Shown here in pieces: positions 41,099-54,445 of a stretch of DNA of 64,000 nt. The notes under the pieces were generated by a model. The model was not told the DNA's origin and ran no database searches. It saw only the letters and a list, made by a program, of their open reading frames with translations. This DNA comes from Odiellus spinosus (taxonomy: Eukaryota; Arthropoda; Arachnida; Opiliones; Phalangiidae). Within the stretch, counting starts at the first letter, position 1; every line of letters begins with the position of its first letter. Position numbers and translations under genes: made by a program. Location: NCBI GenBank assembly GCA_963920705.1, contig OY987240.1:4248926-4312925 (forward strand), written 5' to 3'.

Positions 41099-42626
41099 AC
41101 ACCAAAAACGTTTTTTCGTTCGTCTTCATTGGTAGAAATAAAGGGTTTCGAATGGCTATCAGGCGAGTCAGCAAAGATCAAATGATACGAATCTCGTTCT
41201 TTTCATCCCCACGTACAAATGACCACTGAATCGCCCTCTGGTAGGGGCCTTCTGTACACGTGACTTCCGTGGCTAAAGACCTATTTTAAACCTGTTTTAC
41301 CCAATTTTGACTGATTTTTCAAGGTTTTTCAATGGTGTATACAACTTGTGACGTCATAAGATCAATTGGTGTGTATTGTGACCTGTTGAAAAAGCAATGT
41401 TATTCAACCTTAAGACTGGAGACGATTATTTTTAATTGTTAACTCTATAATACAATGATGATATGTCTGAAGTAGTGTCACTCCATGTCGTATCGGTCTT
41501 GTTATATTTCCTCTATTATCCAAGGATGTAAGTGCAACGTGGAAAGGAAGTTAGAGATCTTCGGTTTGTACAGAAACTTCCATTTGTGAGGATATATCTC
41601 TGAGATTATCCTAGGCTGCAATCCAACGTGGCAAATGTGTAAGAAACATTCTTCTCATACAGAACCTTCCAATTGAGACGTTTTGAGTTTTTGGATATAT
41701 TTAAAGAGAGAATGGAGCACAGAAAGGTATCCCAATATTTGAAACTATATTTAAAGGGTTCGGGGCCTGATTATATTTTGGGAAACAAAATTATGAGGGA
41801 GGATGAGGGCTGTTAATTAGAGTTAAATTGCAATACCTTACCTTTGTAATGAACTTTAAACGGGATTGGAAGTCGTAAAGTTCCATAAAGTTGTTGTTTT
41901 GTCTTATGGACTTTACCATCTTGTTAAACTCTTTTTGATGAAGATGATGCAGTTAATTATTATGGTAAGAGGTTTGAATTCTTGATCTTTGAAAGGTATC
42001 ATAATCCAATGAGCATATATTCTTCGACCTGGATTATCCATTGTCTGAAAAAATGTAAGGTTTCGTTATAAATGTCATTTAAAACAATTTCAGTCCTTAA
42101 TGAATGATCTTACTAGTATAGATTTTTTTAATTATTATATTTGATTGCCAGACATTTTATCCAAACTCCAATCCCGTTTTTCAAAACTAAGTAATTTTAT
42201 CCAGTACAGTTTTAAGAATAGTTTAATTTTCCCAAAGCCTTGTAGAAAAATTAAAATATATTTTGGGTACGGTGTAGAAAAACATCACAATTTAATTAAA
42301 TGATTAGATTGTATAAAATTGATTGGGAAAATGACATTGTATATTTATGGAAAAGGGTTAAGGTGTAATAATATCTCGTTACATCTTTTAATGTTCGGGA
42401 GTAGCATAAGATTAAAGTTAAATGGTTTCCTTCTATTTCCCTTAAATTACATCTGTATTTTTTCGTACAATTTTAATATAAGTTTTAATGATTTTGGCTC
42501 AATAGTATTAGTGAACTTTGTAGTAGAATAATGGAAAATCAAAACACTCGCTAAAAGTAACTATCCTTTCGCGAGCGATATAACACTAAAGTAAAAACAT
42601 TATTGTCTAGCTTAAACCACTCACGA
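41099..42626. other. Unique non-coding stretch between terminal repeat and palindrome arm
   Basis: AT-rich with no supported ORF. It begins AAAGGGACAGTGACACC, which looks like a transposon end, but no partner was found. Confidence 0.4.
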
Positions 42627-45600
42627 TTTTCAGGTGGAACAGTTACTTTAGATAATCAAAACTACATGACCCGTACTCGAGGAAATCACTGAAACTGACG
42701 ACTTACTATAATTATGTAACACGGGAACGCAATTTAACATATTACTGATATTTGTTTAATTTGCACGGGACTGTAAAGTATAAAAAAATATGGTTTTCGA
42801 GTGGGAACTACCTCTTCAATCTAAATACCATAACGAAGTATTTAGAAATTTCGCGGCGCTTTCAAGGTCTTTCTACGTGTTTAATCTCTTAATTTTCTAA
42901 ATCTAAGGTAATCGAGCGAGTATAGAAACATCTTTATTTTAAATATTTAATTGGTCACTTTAGCTTTTTCATAATAGAACGAAAATTATTAGTGGAATGC
43001 ATTTTATAAAATTATAAAGTAAATAAAAAAGCTAGAATATTGTAACTTACTTTAAAGATCCACACAGGCTATACATTGTAAAATTAAACTATGATGTATT
43101 ACACGCAACAATCTTTTTGATTCTACAAAGTTAAGGCTTGCTTTCCAGGGCATGTCAATTATCCCCCTGAGGTTTAAAAAGTTATTTATAAAGAAATATC
43201 TCATACTTTTCAAAACTAAAATTATTTGTTAGTAGTTATCATTCATTTACAAGCAAGAAACACCGTTTCTTGGTGAAGATGTTTGAGAGCTTTTGTTAAA
43301 TATAATTGTATTCACGTGGGACTTAATACACCTAACCACTTGACCAGTCAGCTCTGATTTACTAGTAACTACACTTTCAGACTTATAAGAGAAGATTAAA
43401 ATCTCGCGGTGTCTGGAAATATAATTAGGCTATACTATAAAACCAACTGGTTAACATGTTAACCGTGCAATTTGAAACACTTTCTCATACTACCAGGCTA
43501 TGCTTCTATAGTTACCTAGCATTACTTCGTGACATAAATATCATCATAATCATAATTAACAAATATCGGATCAAGTAAAATCTGAACCTGCTAAAGGCTA
43601 CTACTTCCCGAAAAAGAGATCAAGCTAAAACTGATTTGAAGCTATATATGGCGTCTCGTTCCGAAATTTTTTTTTCTTGATTTTAAAACTGGTTCTTAAT
43701 AATCGCATTCCAAGAGAACAGTTTCAATCTAGTATATGATCAATTTTAAATAAAAAACGCGTTGAAACAGTACTGTTGCACAATATATCCAAAGAATTTA
43801 TGGTATGTGTTTAAAATACACGTATATTTTAATAATAGAGAATGGATGCATGAATCAAATATGTAAGCGAAATACCGAAGAAATTGAAATTTAAAGCTCT
43901 AGGCGTCGGCTGGAAACTTGGCCATGAAAATAGCAATCTGTTTAAAAGTGTTAGTGACTTAATTTTTAAAACAAGCTAATTCAAAACAGCCTTTAAACAA
44001 AATCTTCAGTTAAACATAAAAATTAATTATTATTATTATTATTATTCCAACTTTATTATTTGATACCGCAGAGAGAATAATATCCGAGGTGTACGTTTTA
44101 TATAGAGCTCAAGGAACGGGTTGAGTAGGATTTTACAATTCATAATGTAAAACCAAAGTTCAAATAATTTACCCGTGAAATTAAAAGTAACTAAAATAAA
44201 GCTGTCTTATAAAATAACCGTCTTATATTGTGAAATATTTCATATCGGCTTGAGCACTGCCTAGAATTAAAGACCAATTCTCAGTGATTGGCGAAGGTTA
44301 GTTAAAAAGGTCATAAGAAAAGAATGGACAGTTAAAAATGTTTAATTTACAAAACTATCCTTAAAGGTTTTCTACTTTCCAACTCGGAGATCGAGATATA
44401 ACATTAAGATATAAAATTCCAAAATAGTTGCATTCTCTTTTGAAATGTTTCAAATTATAATGAATGTATAAATAATGTGTGGAAAATATATATCTATATG
44501 TGCTGGCTGGAGCCACGGCCATAAAATAACTACGTAATTAGAAGAGCTGGTGACTGAGTGTTTTCTTAAACAAGACAATTTGCGCATTCTTTAAGAAAAA
44601 ATTCAGTTTATTCAATAAAAATTCATAAAAAGCTACATTAATTAATAGTTGATGACAGAGAAGTTCCTATGTGTACGATAGAATTTAGAGCTGAAAGAGC
44701 GTGTTGAATCTAGATTTTGTTTTTTAAGAACGCCTCACACGATTTCAAACGCTCGCAATCTATGAATTACACAAAAGAGATCGAGAAATTTAACATAGAT
44801 TTGAAAATACCTTCTTAGATCCACTTTACACTAAAAGCTAAACGTTCACTAAATAGTGTGTATAGAATTTTAAAGCCCTAAAAAAGATGAGGTTGCTTGG
44901 TCGGGAAACTTCGTGCAAACTTTATCCCGTGAAAACACTTTCAAAAAGTAATTTTTTATTTGGAAAGCGAGGCACACATTCCGTATATATCTACGTTCTT
45001 AAAATATTGATTTAATATTAACTATCGCTTTGAAGTCTTTAAACTATAATAGAGAAGGAATTATATCGATAGTTTCTGTATGACTGTGTTTCAAGACAAA
45101 CTTGTTTAAAAAGTAAGATGGCTTTCGACCAGAACTTCATCGGCAGTAGTATTGTTTCATAGGTTTATGTACAAAGAAACAACATTTTGATGAAACTTAG
45201 ACTGTTCCTTTAGACAAAATTTATTAATCCGTAGCATTGTCTTCAAGTAATTTAATTATATTCTTACATGTGTTGTTATTCTTCATACATAAAAATAAAA
45301 ACGTTCGCTGCCAACTTATAAAAAACTGAGCCTTTATCAAAAATTGTCGCCATATACCTGGATAGGTAAATCACCGAAACTGGTTTTTTGAGTCTACTGG
45401 GAGAACAGGGATTGACAGACAAAGAAAGTGTTCAAAACTAATTAGTATTATGATAGGCTTATAATTTTATCTCAAGACAAAACAAGAAGTTTATCCTTGG
45501 TCCGTCTAAAAAAAGAGGGAGGGTGGGTCGACATTTACATTGGCCAGTTTGAGAATGACCTCCGCAGAAATTATCCAACGAAACCACGCTATTACACTCG

Positions 45601-48296
45601 CAAGCTCCGAGATTCCAAAATTGAATAGAAACCATTGCAAATAATTAATGAAAACGAGACATTTGTCTCCCAACGTTTGTATCCTGTTGGGTCGAGTCCG
45701 TACGTTCCTGGCGCGCACCTATCACAGTTTATGGAAACAACATTAGGTTTACAAGTACATTGTCCAACTAGATTAGCGCAAGAGGTACTGACTTATCCCG
45801 GTGGTTCGCAATTACATGCTGTTACGAATTGAATGAAGCCTTGTATTTCCTTAATTTCATTTTATCCAGCATTTGAGATTTTCACCATGCGCTTGTCCGT
45901 AAACGTAAAATCCAATACTGTACAAGTATTTCTTGCAAACATCGCGAAGTATTGATCTAACCACGCAGTAAAAGGCTTGACCGCAACGGAACCTTTCGTA
46001 TTCTTGTCTTCTTTGTTAGTTCATCGGAGTGCCTTGGAAGAATGGAATACTGTCTGTTCTCGGGATGAGCGCGATCTATTATAAGATATTTTTGAAACTG
46101 TGTCACTTTGGACACCATAAAACGACTCATTTTTTACGGAATCGTTTAAAATGGAAGCTGATGGTGTATCGATTTGCGAATCGTATTGTTTGAACTCTTA
46201 GTTTACCAAAGTTAAGCAGAAACTAGAAAATATTCATGAACCTAAACCGTATCATATCTGGCACTTACAACGCCTATCTTTGAAACACTGAAAATTTTAG
46301 ATATATACCAAATCCGAGAATATTTTAGCCTTATATTCATACACAAATCGATTCATAACACTTTTTACAAGCCATTCAGCTTTAGTAAATTGGCAAAGTA
46401 CTTTACCCGTAAAAAGTACATATTAGAAGTTTCCCTTGCAATATCTTCATTAAAACTAAACTCTATTCTCTGTAAATTTACAAAAATGTTTAATGATATA
46501 AATCCTCCCCCGAATTTAAGCCTTAATGGCATGTATAAACATTCGCTATTTCATCTTAGAAACAATTTAACTAATCTTAACCAATTAACGATAAATAATG
46601 GGATACAAACCCAATTTTCATTAAACTTCACGTAACTCTTGTACGGCCTGAAAGTCGTTTTACGACTTGGCCTTTCTAATCTAATGTTGTGTAAAAATTG
46701 GAAACCAATAAAATATTATTTTATTATTATTATTATAAACTATCAATGGTACCTGAAACCACCACATTTTTGAGCCAATATCAATGTCCAAAAATATTTT
46801 CTAAGTGAATTGTTGATTTCATTTCTCAACGTCTCGATTCGGTAGTATGTGACTGCAAAGTACGATAAGGCTTGGCACATCGCATTAATACTAGAGACAT
46901 TTAAAGAAGAAAACGACTTTTTAATGAAGTTTACGAAAAGAGACTGGGCATAATAGTCGGTCGGGCAGCCTCTCGGTGAGGACATATGTCATGTGCCTCT
47001 TAACTTCATTTTATGCATAATTTTAAATCACACATTGACAGGTTCTAGGAATAAAACATTTCAACTTAAAGAAACAGATTTTGAAATTATGCATTCATTA
47101 TTATTGAAAGATGAATAAAGGACCATAATATATTTTTATAAGATATTTTCTGTTCCTTAATGTAGAAGGTTCATAATATTATATTAATCAGTATTTGGGC
47201 CAGCAAATGTAGAACACCCACTTACCCCAAAATATTTTTTGGTCAATATAATGACAGTTTCAGGGATTCGTAGTCATATTAATATAGTTGGGTATATGAC
47301 CTTAGCACTTCACAGGGTTCCGAATGTAGCCGACCAAAATCCTGTTTTCGTTTTTCGCGTTATTAAAGTGAATCCGCAAAATTAGAGAATAATTTGGGAA
47401 TTACCACTCGATTCTACACATTCCTTTACGTAAGAAACCAAGTTTTCATATAGCTATAATGATTAGCTTGAAAGTTATTCAAAATGTTGTTTTTCCTAGT
47501 CGAAAATAGATTCAAAAGCTCCTCCATTTTGATTCATAGTTTCCCTTTACATATCCCATATTCACACAAAATTCGAAAAGTAATTAAAATCTTGTTTCGC
47601 GTAGTCTTTTTTTACGTAAAATATTAACATTCTATAACCCGAATAACTTAACAAACATTGATTATTAATGAAAGTTACTTTTGAGGAAATACTTGTCCAG
47701 ATGGTAAGGTTTTCAAGCACACGAAATTTCCATAAAACGAAACCAATCAGCACCAGTAAAAAATGAATTAAATATTATATTATTGAAATCTATAAAAATT
47801 TAATATGATTTAGTACAATGGTCGTATTAAATTAACACTTTTTTAACATTGATATCTCCCAAGGACCCTACCTTTACTTTTTGAAGAGTAAGCTATACGC
47901 TTCAAAGAATACTTAAAACATCATTACCTGATACAGTATTTTCATAGCTTATTCGTTCGAATAACTGGCCGGGAATTTGCGCTCTTTTTTCTTATGCCTG
48001 ATTAGTTTCATCGTGAAGGCATTTTTACCAACACCCAAAAATCTTTTAATAATAAGTATAATCAATCTTATTAAGTTCCCTTTAGATATTTTCGATGCAT
48101 GATTAATACTTTCGATTTGAACATTTTTTATATTAAATAGTAAATAATATATCTCTAGGTTAATTTTTTTCTTGATAAAAGCTGTTTAGTTTTTAGGCAG
48201 TTTATATTTTCAAGTTGGTTTTGGCCCTAGGTAAAATGCTTTTACATTAAGTGGATTAAATTTTATAGCATTGGAAGAATCTTTCACCGCTTGACT
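42627..48296 (+). repeat. Left arm of the giant inverted repeat (about 5.67 kb)
   Basis: Reads as the reverse complement of 48815-54333 throughout, with scattered substitutions and indels (for example about 80 bp near 43830-43910 absent from the right arm). The outer edge is TTTTCAGGTGGAACAG and the inner edge CACCGCTTGACT. It contains a LINE-type 3' tail at 46640-46738 and an ATT run near 44029. Open frames are short and mirrored in the other arm, with no recognisable family. Confidence 0.9.
46640..46738 (+). repeat. LINE-type 3' tail within the left arm
   Basis: GGCCTGAAAGTCGT/ACGACTTGGCC hairpin, then CAATAAAATATT and ATT repeats, matching the layout at the window start. The open frame 46390-46635 just upstream, ending before the hairpin, could be the LINE C-terminus but shows no diagnostic motif. 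Confidence 0.55.
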
Positions 48297-48814
48297 TAAT
48301 TAATTTTATTCTTATTAATTCACGTTTTTTTCTAACGCTCTATCTATCCATTTGAATTTGGCATCGATGAAAACCATATATCGGGTAATTGAGTGTGTTC
48401 AAAACTAGTGCACGTATATCTTGAAGCGTTATAATGACTAATAATATATAATAGGAGGATATCGTCAGCTAACCAAAAAATCTTCGGATGCTACTAAAAG
48501 AAAGAAAATCGAAGTCCTTTGATGAAAATAGCTGTGATAGAGCTTTCATAAGTGTCAATGTCAAGTAACCTCAACTATTTACATTAACACCCTCAAATTG
48601 ATCAAACTTATACATCACTATCCACGCTCTGTTGAATATAATTCGGTGTTTTATTTGTAATAAGGTATTTTTCTATGCTCTTTAAAATAATTAGAAGCTC
48701 CAGATACATTTTCAATTATAGCTCATTAAACTAACCGGTCAAAATCTTTCGTTATTTTCGAAAGAAACACAATTTTATTTTAAAGTGAGGCAGCTACTTA
48801 TTTTTCTTACATTC
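48297..48814. other. Spacer (loop) of the giant palindrome
   Basis: About 518 bp with no counterpart in either arm and no ORF. Confidence 0.75.
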
Positions 48815-51800
48815 AGTCAAGCGGTGAAAGATTCTTCCAATTCTATAAAATTTAATCCACTTAATGTAAAAGCATTTTACCTAGGGCCAAAACCAACTTG
48901 AAAATATAAACTGCCTAAAAACGCCATCTCGAACTAAACAGCTTTTATCAAGAAAAAAATTAACCTAGAGATATATTATTTACTATTTAATATAAAAAAT
49001 GTTAAAATCGAAAGTATTAATCATGCATCGAAAATATCTAAAGGGAACTTAATAAGATTGATTATACTTATTATTAAAAGATTTTTGGGTGTTGGTAAAA
49101 ATGCCTTCACGATGAAACTAATCAGGCATAAGAAAAAAGAGCGCAAATTCCCGGCCAGTTATTCGAACGAATAAGCTATGAAAATACTGTATCAGGTAAT
49201 GATGTTTTAAGTATTCTTTGAAGCGTATAGCTTACTCTTCAAAAAGTAAAGGTAGGGTCCTTGGGAGATATCAATGTTAAAAAAGAGTTAATTTAATACG
49301 ATCATTGTACTAAATCATATTAAATTTTTATAGATTTCAATACTATAATATTTAATTCATTTTTTACTGGTGCTGATTGGTTTCGTTTTACGGAAATTTC
49401 GGGTGCTTGAAAACCTTACCATCTGGACAAGTATTTCCTCAAAAGTAACTTTCATTAATAATCAATGTTTGTTAAGTTATTCGGGTTATAGAATGTTAAT
49501 ATTTTACGTAAAAAAAGACTACGCGAAACAAGATTTTAATTACTTTTCGAATTTTGTGTGAATATGGGATATGTAAAGGGAAACTATGAATCAAAATGGA
49601 GGAGCTTTTGAATCTATTTTCGACTAGGAAAAACAACATTTTGAATAACTTTCAAGCTAATCATTATAGCTATATGAAAACTTGGTTTCTTACGTAAAGG
49701 AATGTGTAGAATCGAGTGGTAATTCCCAAATTATTCTCTAATTTTGCGGATTCACTTTAATAACGCGAAAAACGAAAACAGGATTTTGGTCGGCTACATT
49801 CGGAACCCTGCGAAGTGCTAAGGTCATATACCCAACTATATTAATATGACTACGAATCCCTGAAACTGTCATTATATTGACCAAAAAATATTTTGGGGTA
49901 AGTGGGTGTTCTACATTTGCTGGCCCAAATACTGATTAATATAATATTATGAACCCTCTACATTAAGGAACAGAAAATATCTTATAAAAATATATTATGG
50001 TCTTTTATTCATCTTTCAATAATAATGAATGCATAATTTCAAAATATGTTTCTTTAAGTTGAAATGTTTTATTCCTAGAACCTGTCAATGTGTGATCTAA
50101 AACTATGCATAAAATGAAGTTAAGAGGCACATGACATATGTCCTCACCGAGAGGCTGCCCGACCGACTATTATGCCCAGTCTCTTTTCGTAAACTTCATT
50201 AAAAAGTCGTTTTCTTCTTAAAATGTCTCTAGTATTAATGCGATGTGCCAAGCCTTATCGTACTTTGCAGTCACATACTACCGAATCGAGACGTTGAGAA
50301 ATGAAATCAACAATTCACTTAGAAAATATTTTTGGACATTGATATTGGCGTAGAAAATATTTTTGGACATTGATATTGGCGTAAAAATGTGGTGGTTTCA
50401 GGTACCATTGATAGTTTATAATAATAATAATAATAATATTTTATTGGTTTCCAATTTTTACCCAACATTAGATTAGAAAGTCCAAGTCGTAAAACGACTT
50501 TCAGGCCGTACAAGTGTTATGTGAAGTTTAATGAAAATTGGGTTTGTATCCCATTATTTATCGTTAATTGCTTAAGATTAGTTCAATTTTTTCTAAGATG
50601 AAATAGCGAATGTTTATACATGCCATTAAGGCTTAAATTCGGGGGAGGATTTATATCATTAAACATTTTTGTATATTTACAGAGAATAGAGTTTAGTTTT
50701 AATGAAGATCTTGCAAGGGAAACTTCTAATATGTACTTTTTACGGGTAAAGTACTTTGCCAATTTACTAAAGCTGAATGGCTTGTAAATAGTGTTATGAA
50801 TCGATTTGTGTATGAATGAGGCTAAAATATTCTCGGATTTGGTATATATCTAAAATTTTCAGTGTTTTCAGTTTCCAAAGTGACACAGTTTCAAAATATC
50901 TTCTCGCGCTCATCCCGAGAACAGACAGTATTCCATTCTTCCAAGGCACTCCGATGAACTAACATAGAAGACAAGAATACGAAAGGTTCCGTTGCGGTCA
51001 AGCCTTTTACTGCGTGGTTAGATCAATACTTCTCGATGTTTGCAAGAAATACTTGTACAGTATTGGATTTTACGTTTACGGACAAGCACATTGTGAAAAT
51101 CTCAAATGCATGATAAAATGAAATTAAGGAAATACTAAGGCTTCATTCAATTCGTAACATAATGTAATTGCGAACCACCGGGATAAGTCAGTACCTCTTG
51201 CGCTAATCTAGGAGGACAATGTACTTGTAAACCTAATGTTGTTTGCAAAAACTGTGATAGGTGCGCGCCAGGAACGTACGGACTCGACCCAACAGGATAC
51301 AAACGTTGGGAGACAAATGTCTCGTTTTCATTAAATTATTTGCAATGGTTTCTACTCAATTTTGAAATCTCGGAGCTTGCGAGTGTAATAGCGTGGTTTC
51401 GTTGGATAATTTCTGCGGAGGTCATTCTCAAACTGGCCAATGTAAATGTCGACCCACCCTCCCTCTTTTTTTTAGACGGACCAAGGATAAACTTCTTGTT
51501 TTGTCTTGATATAAAATTATAAGCCTATCATAATACTAATTAGTTTTTAACACTTTCTTTGTCTGTCAATCCCTGTTCTCCCAGTAGACTCAAAAAACCA
51601 GTTTCGGTGATTTCCCTATCCAGGTATATCACGCCAATTTTTGATAAAGGCTCCGTTTTTTTATAAGTTGGCAGCGAACGTTTTTATTTTAAGTTGTGAA
51701 GAATAATACACATGTAAGAATATAATTAAATTAATTTAAGAGACTGGTACAGATTAATCAATTTTGTCTAAAGGAACAGTCTAAGTTTCATCAAAATGTT

Positions 51801-54333
51801 GTTTCTTTGTACATAAACCTATGAAATAATACTATTGCCGTTGAAGTTCTGGTCGAAAGCCATCTTCCTTTTTAGACAAGTTCGCCTTGAAACACATACA
51901 TACAGAAACTATCGATATAATTCCTTCTCTATTATAGTTTAAAGACTTCAAAGCGATAGTTAATATTAAATCAATATTTTAAGAACGTAGATATATACGG
52001 AATGTGTGCCTTTCTTTTTGAAAGTGTTTTGACGGAGAAAAGTTTGCACTAAGTTTCCCGAACAAGCAACCTCATCTTTTTTAGGGCTTTAAAATTCTAT
52101 ACACACTATTTAGTGAACGTTTAGCTTTTAGTGTAAAGTGGATCTAAGAAGGTATTTTCAAATCTATGTTAAATTTCTCGATCTCTTTTGTGTAATTCAT
52201 AGATTGCGTGCGTTTGAAATCGTGTCAGGCGTTCTTAAATGAAAGAAATCTAGATTCAACGCGCTCTTTGAGCTCTAAATTCTATCGTACACATCGGAAC
52301 TTCTCTGACATCAACTATTAATTATGTAGTTTTTTATGAATTTTTATTGAATAAACAGGATTTTTTCTTAAAGAATGCGCAAATTGTCTTGTTTAAGAAA
52401 ACACTCAGTCACCAGCTCTTTTAATTACGTAGTTATTTCATGGCCGTGGCTCCAGCCAACATCTAGAGATATTTCCCACACATATTTATTATTCATACAT
52501 TCATTATAATTTGAGACATTTCAAAAGAGAATGCAACTCTTTTGTAATTTTATATCTTAATTTTATATCTTAGGGCTACAACCATTTTTTAGAATGGGAG
52601 TTTTACGCTAGTTACTAGTTTTGCGATGAGACAGTCTCGATCTCCGAGTTGGAAAGTAGAAAACCTTTAAGGATAGTTTTGTAAATTAAATATTTTTAAC
52701 TGACCATTCTTTTCTTATGACATTTTTCTCTAACCTTTGTCAATCACTGAGAATTGGTCTTTAATTCTAGACAGTGCTCAAGCCGATAGGAAATATATCA
52801 CAATGTAAGACGGTTATTTTCATAAGATAGCTTTATTTTAGTCAGTTTTAATTTCAAGTGTAAATTATTTGAACTTTTGTTTTACATTATTGAATTTTAA
52901 AATCCTACTCAACGCGATCCTTGAGCTCTATATAAAACGTACACCTCGGAAATTATTCTCTCTGCGGTATCAAATAATAAAGTTGGAATAATAATAATAA
53001 TAATAAATTTTTATGTTTAACTGAAGATTTTGTTTAAAGGCTGTTTTGAATTAGCTTGTTTTAAAAATTAAGTCACTAACACTTTTAAACAGATTGCTAT
53101 TTTCATGGCCAAGTTTCCAGCAATTATTAAAATATACGTGTATTTTAAACACATACCATAAATTCTTTCGATATATTGTGCAACAGTACTGTTTCAACGC
53201 GTTTTTTATTTAAAATTGATCAAATACCAGATTGAAACTGTTCTCTTGGAATGCGATTATTAAGAACCAGTTTTAAAATCAAGAAAAAAAACATTTCGGA
53301 ACGAGACGCCATATATAGCTTCAAATCAGTTTTAGCTTGATCTCTTTTTCGGGAAGTAGTAGCCTTTAGCAGGTTCAGATTTTACTTGATCCGATATTTG
53401 TTAATTATGATTATGATAATATTTATGTCACGAAGTAATGCTAGGTAACTATAGAAGCATAGCCTGGTAGTGTGAGAAAGTGTTTCAAATTGCACGGTTA
53501 ACATGTTAACCAGTTGGTTTTATAGTATAGCCTAATTATTTTTCCGGACACCGCGAGATTTTAATCTTCTCTTACAAGTCTGAAAGTGTAGTTACTAGTA
53601 AATCAGAGCTGACTGGTCAAGTGGTTAAGTGTATTAAGTCCCACGTGAATACAATTTTATTTAACAAAAGCTCTCAAACATCTTCACTTAGAAACGGTGT
53701 TTCTTGCTTGTAAATGAATGATAACTACTAACAAATAATTTTAGTTTTGAAAAGTATGAGATATTTCTTTATAAATAACTTTTTAAACCTCAGGGGGATA
53801 ATTGACATGCCCTGGAAAGCAAGCCTTAACTTTGTAGAATCAAAAAGATTGTTGCGTGTAATACATCATAGTTTAATTTTACAATATATAGCCTGTGTGG
53901 ATTTTTAAAGTAAGTTACAATATTCTAGATTTTTTATTTACTTTATAATTTTATAAAATGCATTCCGCTAATAATTTTCGTTCTATTATGAAAAAGCTAC
54001 AGTGACCAATTAAATATTTAAAATAAAGGTGTTTCTATACTCGCTCGATTACCTTAGATTTAGAAAATTAAGAGATTAAACACGTAGAAAGACCTTGAAA
54101 GCACCGCGAGATTTCTATATACTTCGTTATGGTATTTAGATTGAAGAGGTAGTTTCCACTCGAAAACCATATTTTTTTATACTTTATAGTCCCGTCCAAA
54201 TTAACCAAATATCAGTAATATGTTAAATTGGATTCCCGTCTTACATAATTATAGTAAGTAGTCAGTTTCAGTGATTTCCTCGAGTACGGGTCATGTAATT
54301 TTGATTATCTAAAGTAACTGTTCCACCTGAAAA
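48815..54333 (-). repeat. Right arm of the giant inverted repeat (about 5.52 kb)
   Basis: Mirror of 42627-48296. It carries an arm-specific 31-bp tandem duplication (GAAAATATTTTTGGACATTG unit at about 50323-50385) and the inverted LINE-type tail at 50405-50520. Overall identity looks around 95% by eye. Confidence 0.9.
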
Positions 54334-54341
54334 CAGTTCAT

Positions 54342-54445
54342 GCTAATGATGCTAATTTGTTGATTTGATGACGTCATTGGTTGTTTTGGAGGGGGGTGGA
54401 AAGATAAGTGTTTTCCCCTTTCTGTTTGTACAGGATTAAACTACT
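54342..54445 (-). repeat. Polinton-type terminal repeat, right, truncated
   Basis: About 105 bp containing TGACGTCA (54373-54380), GGTTGTTTTGGAGGGGGGTG and GATAAGTGTTTTCCCC, ending AAACTACT. It lacks the long GC-box array present on the left. Confidence 0.75.

Larger units (their letters stand above)
40598..54445. mobile_element. Second Polinton-type end pair bracketing a giant palindrome
   Basis: The left end (40598: AGTAGTTTAAGCCTGTACAA, then AGGAGGGGGAAAACACTTATC) and the right end (to 54445: ...CAGGATTAAACTACT) are inverted relatives of the complete element's termini. The interior has no capsid, polymerase or integrase gene I can recognise. The flanking hexamers TTGGTG and GATGTG do not match, and the right flank falls inside a TE gene while the left flank is an unrelated repeat. 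Either the two ends come from different insertions joined by recombination, or the duplication has decayed. Confidence 0.55.

Noticed and set aside
45506..45718. Open frame in the left palindrome arm, mirrored at 51340-51522
   Set aside because: Mirrored only because the arms are inverted copies; it has frame-length differences and no motif or codon pattern that supports a gene.
47562..47753. 63-aa frame conserved in both arms (also 49370-49561)
   Set aside because: Conservation equals the arm identity and is not above it; no start context or family. A coding claim would need a substitution-rate test.
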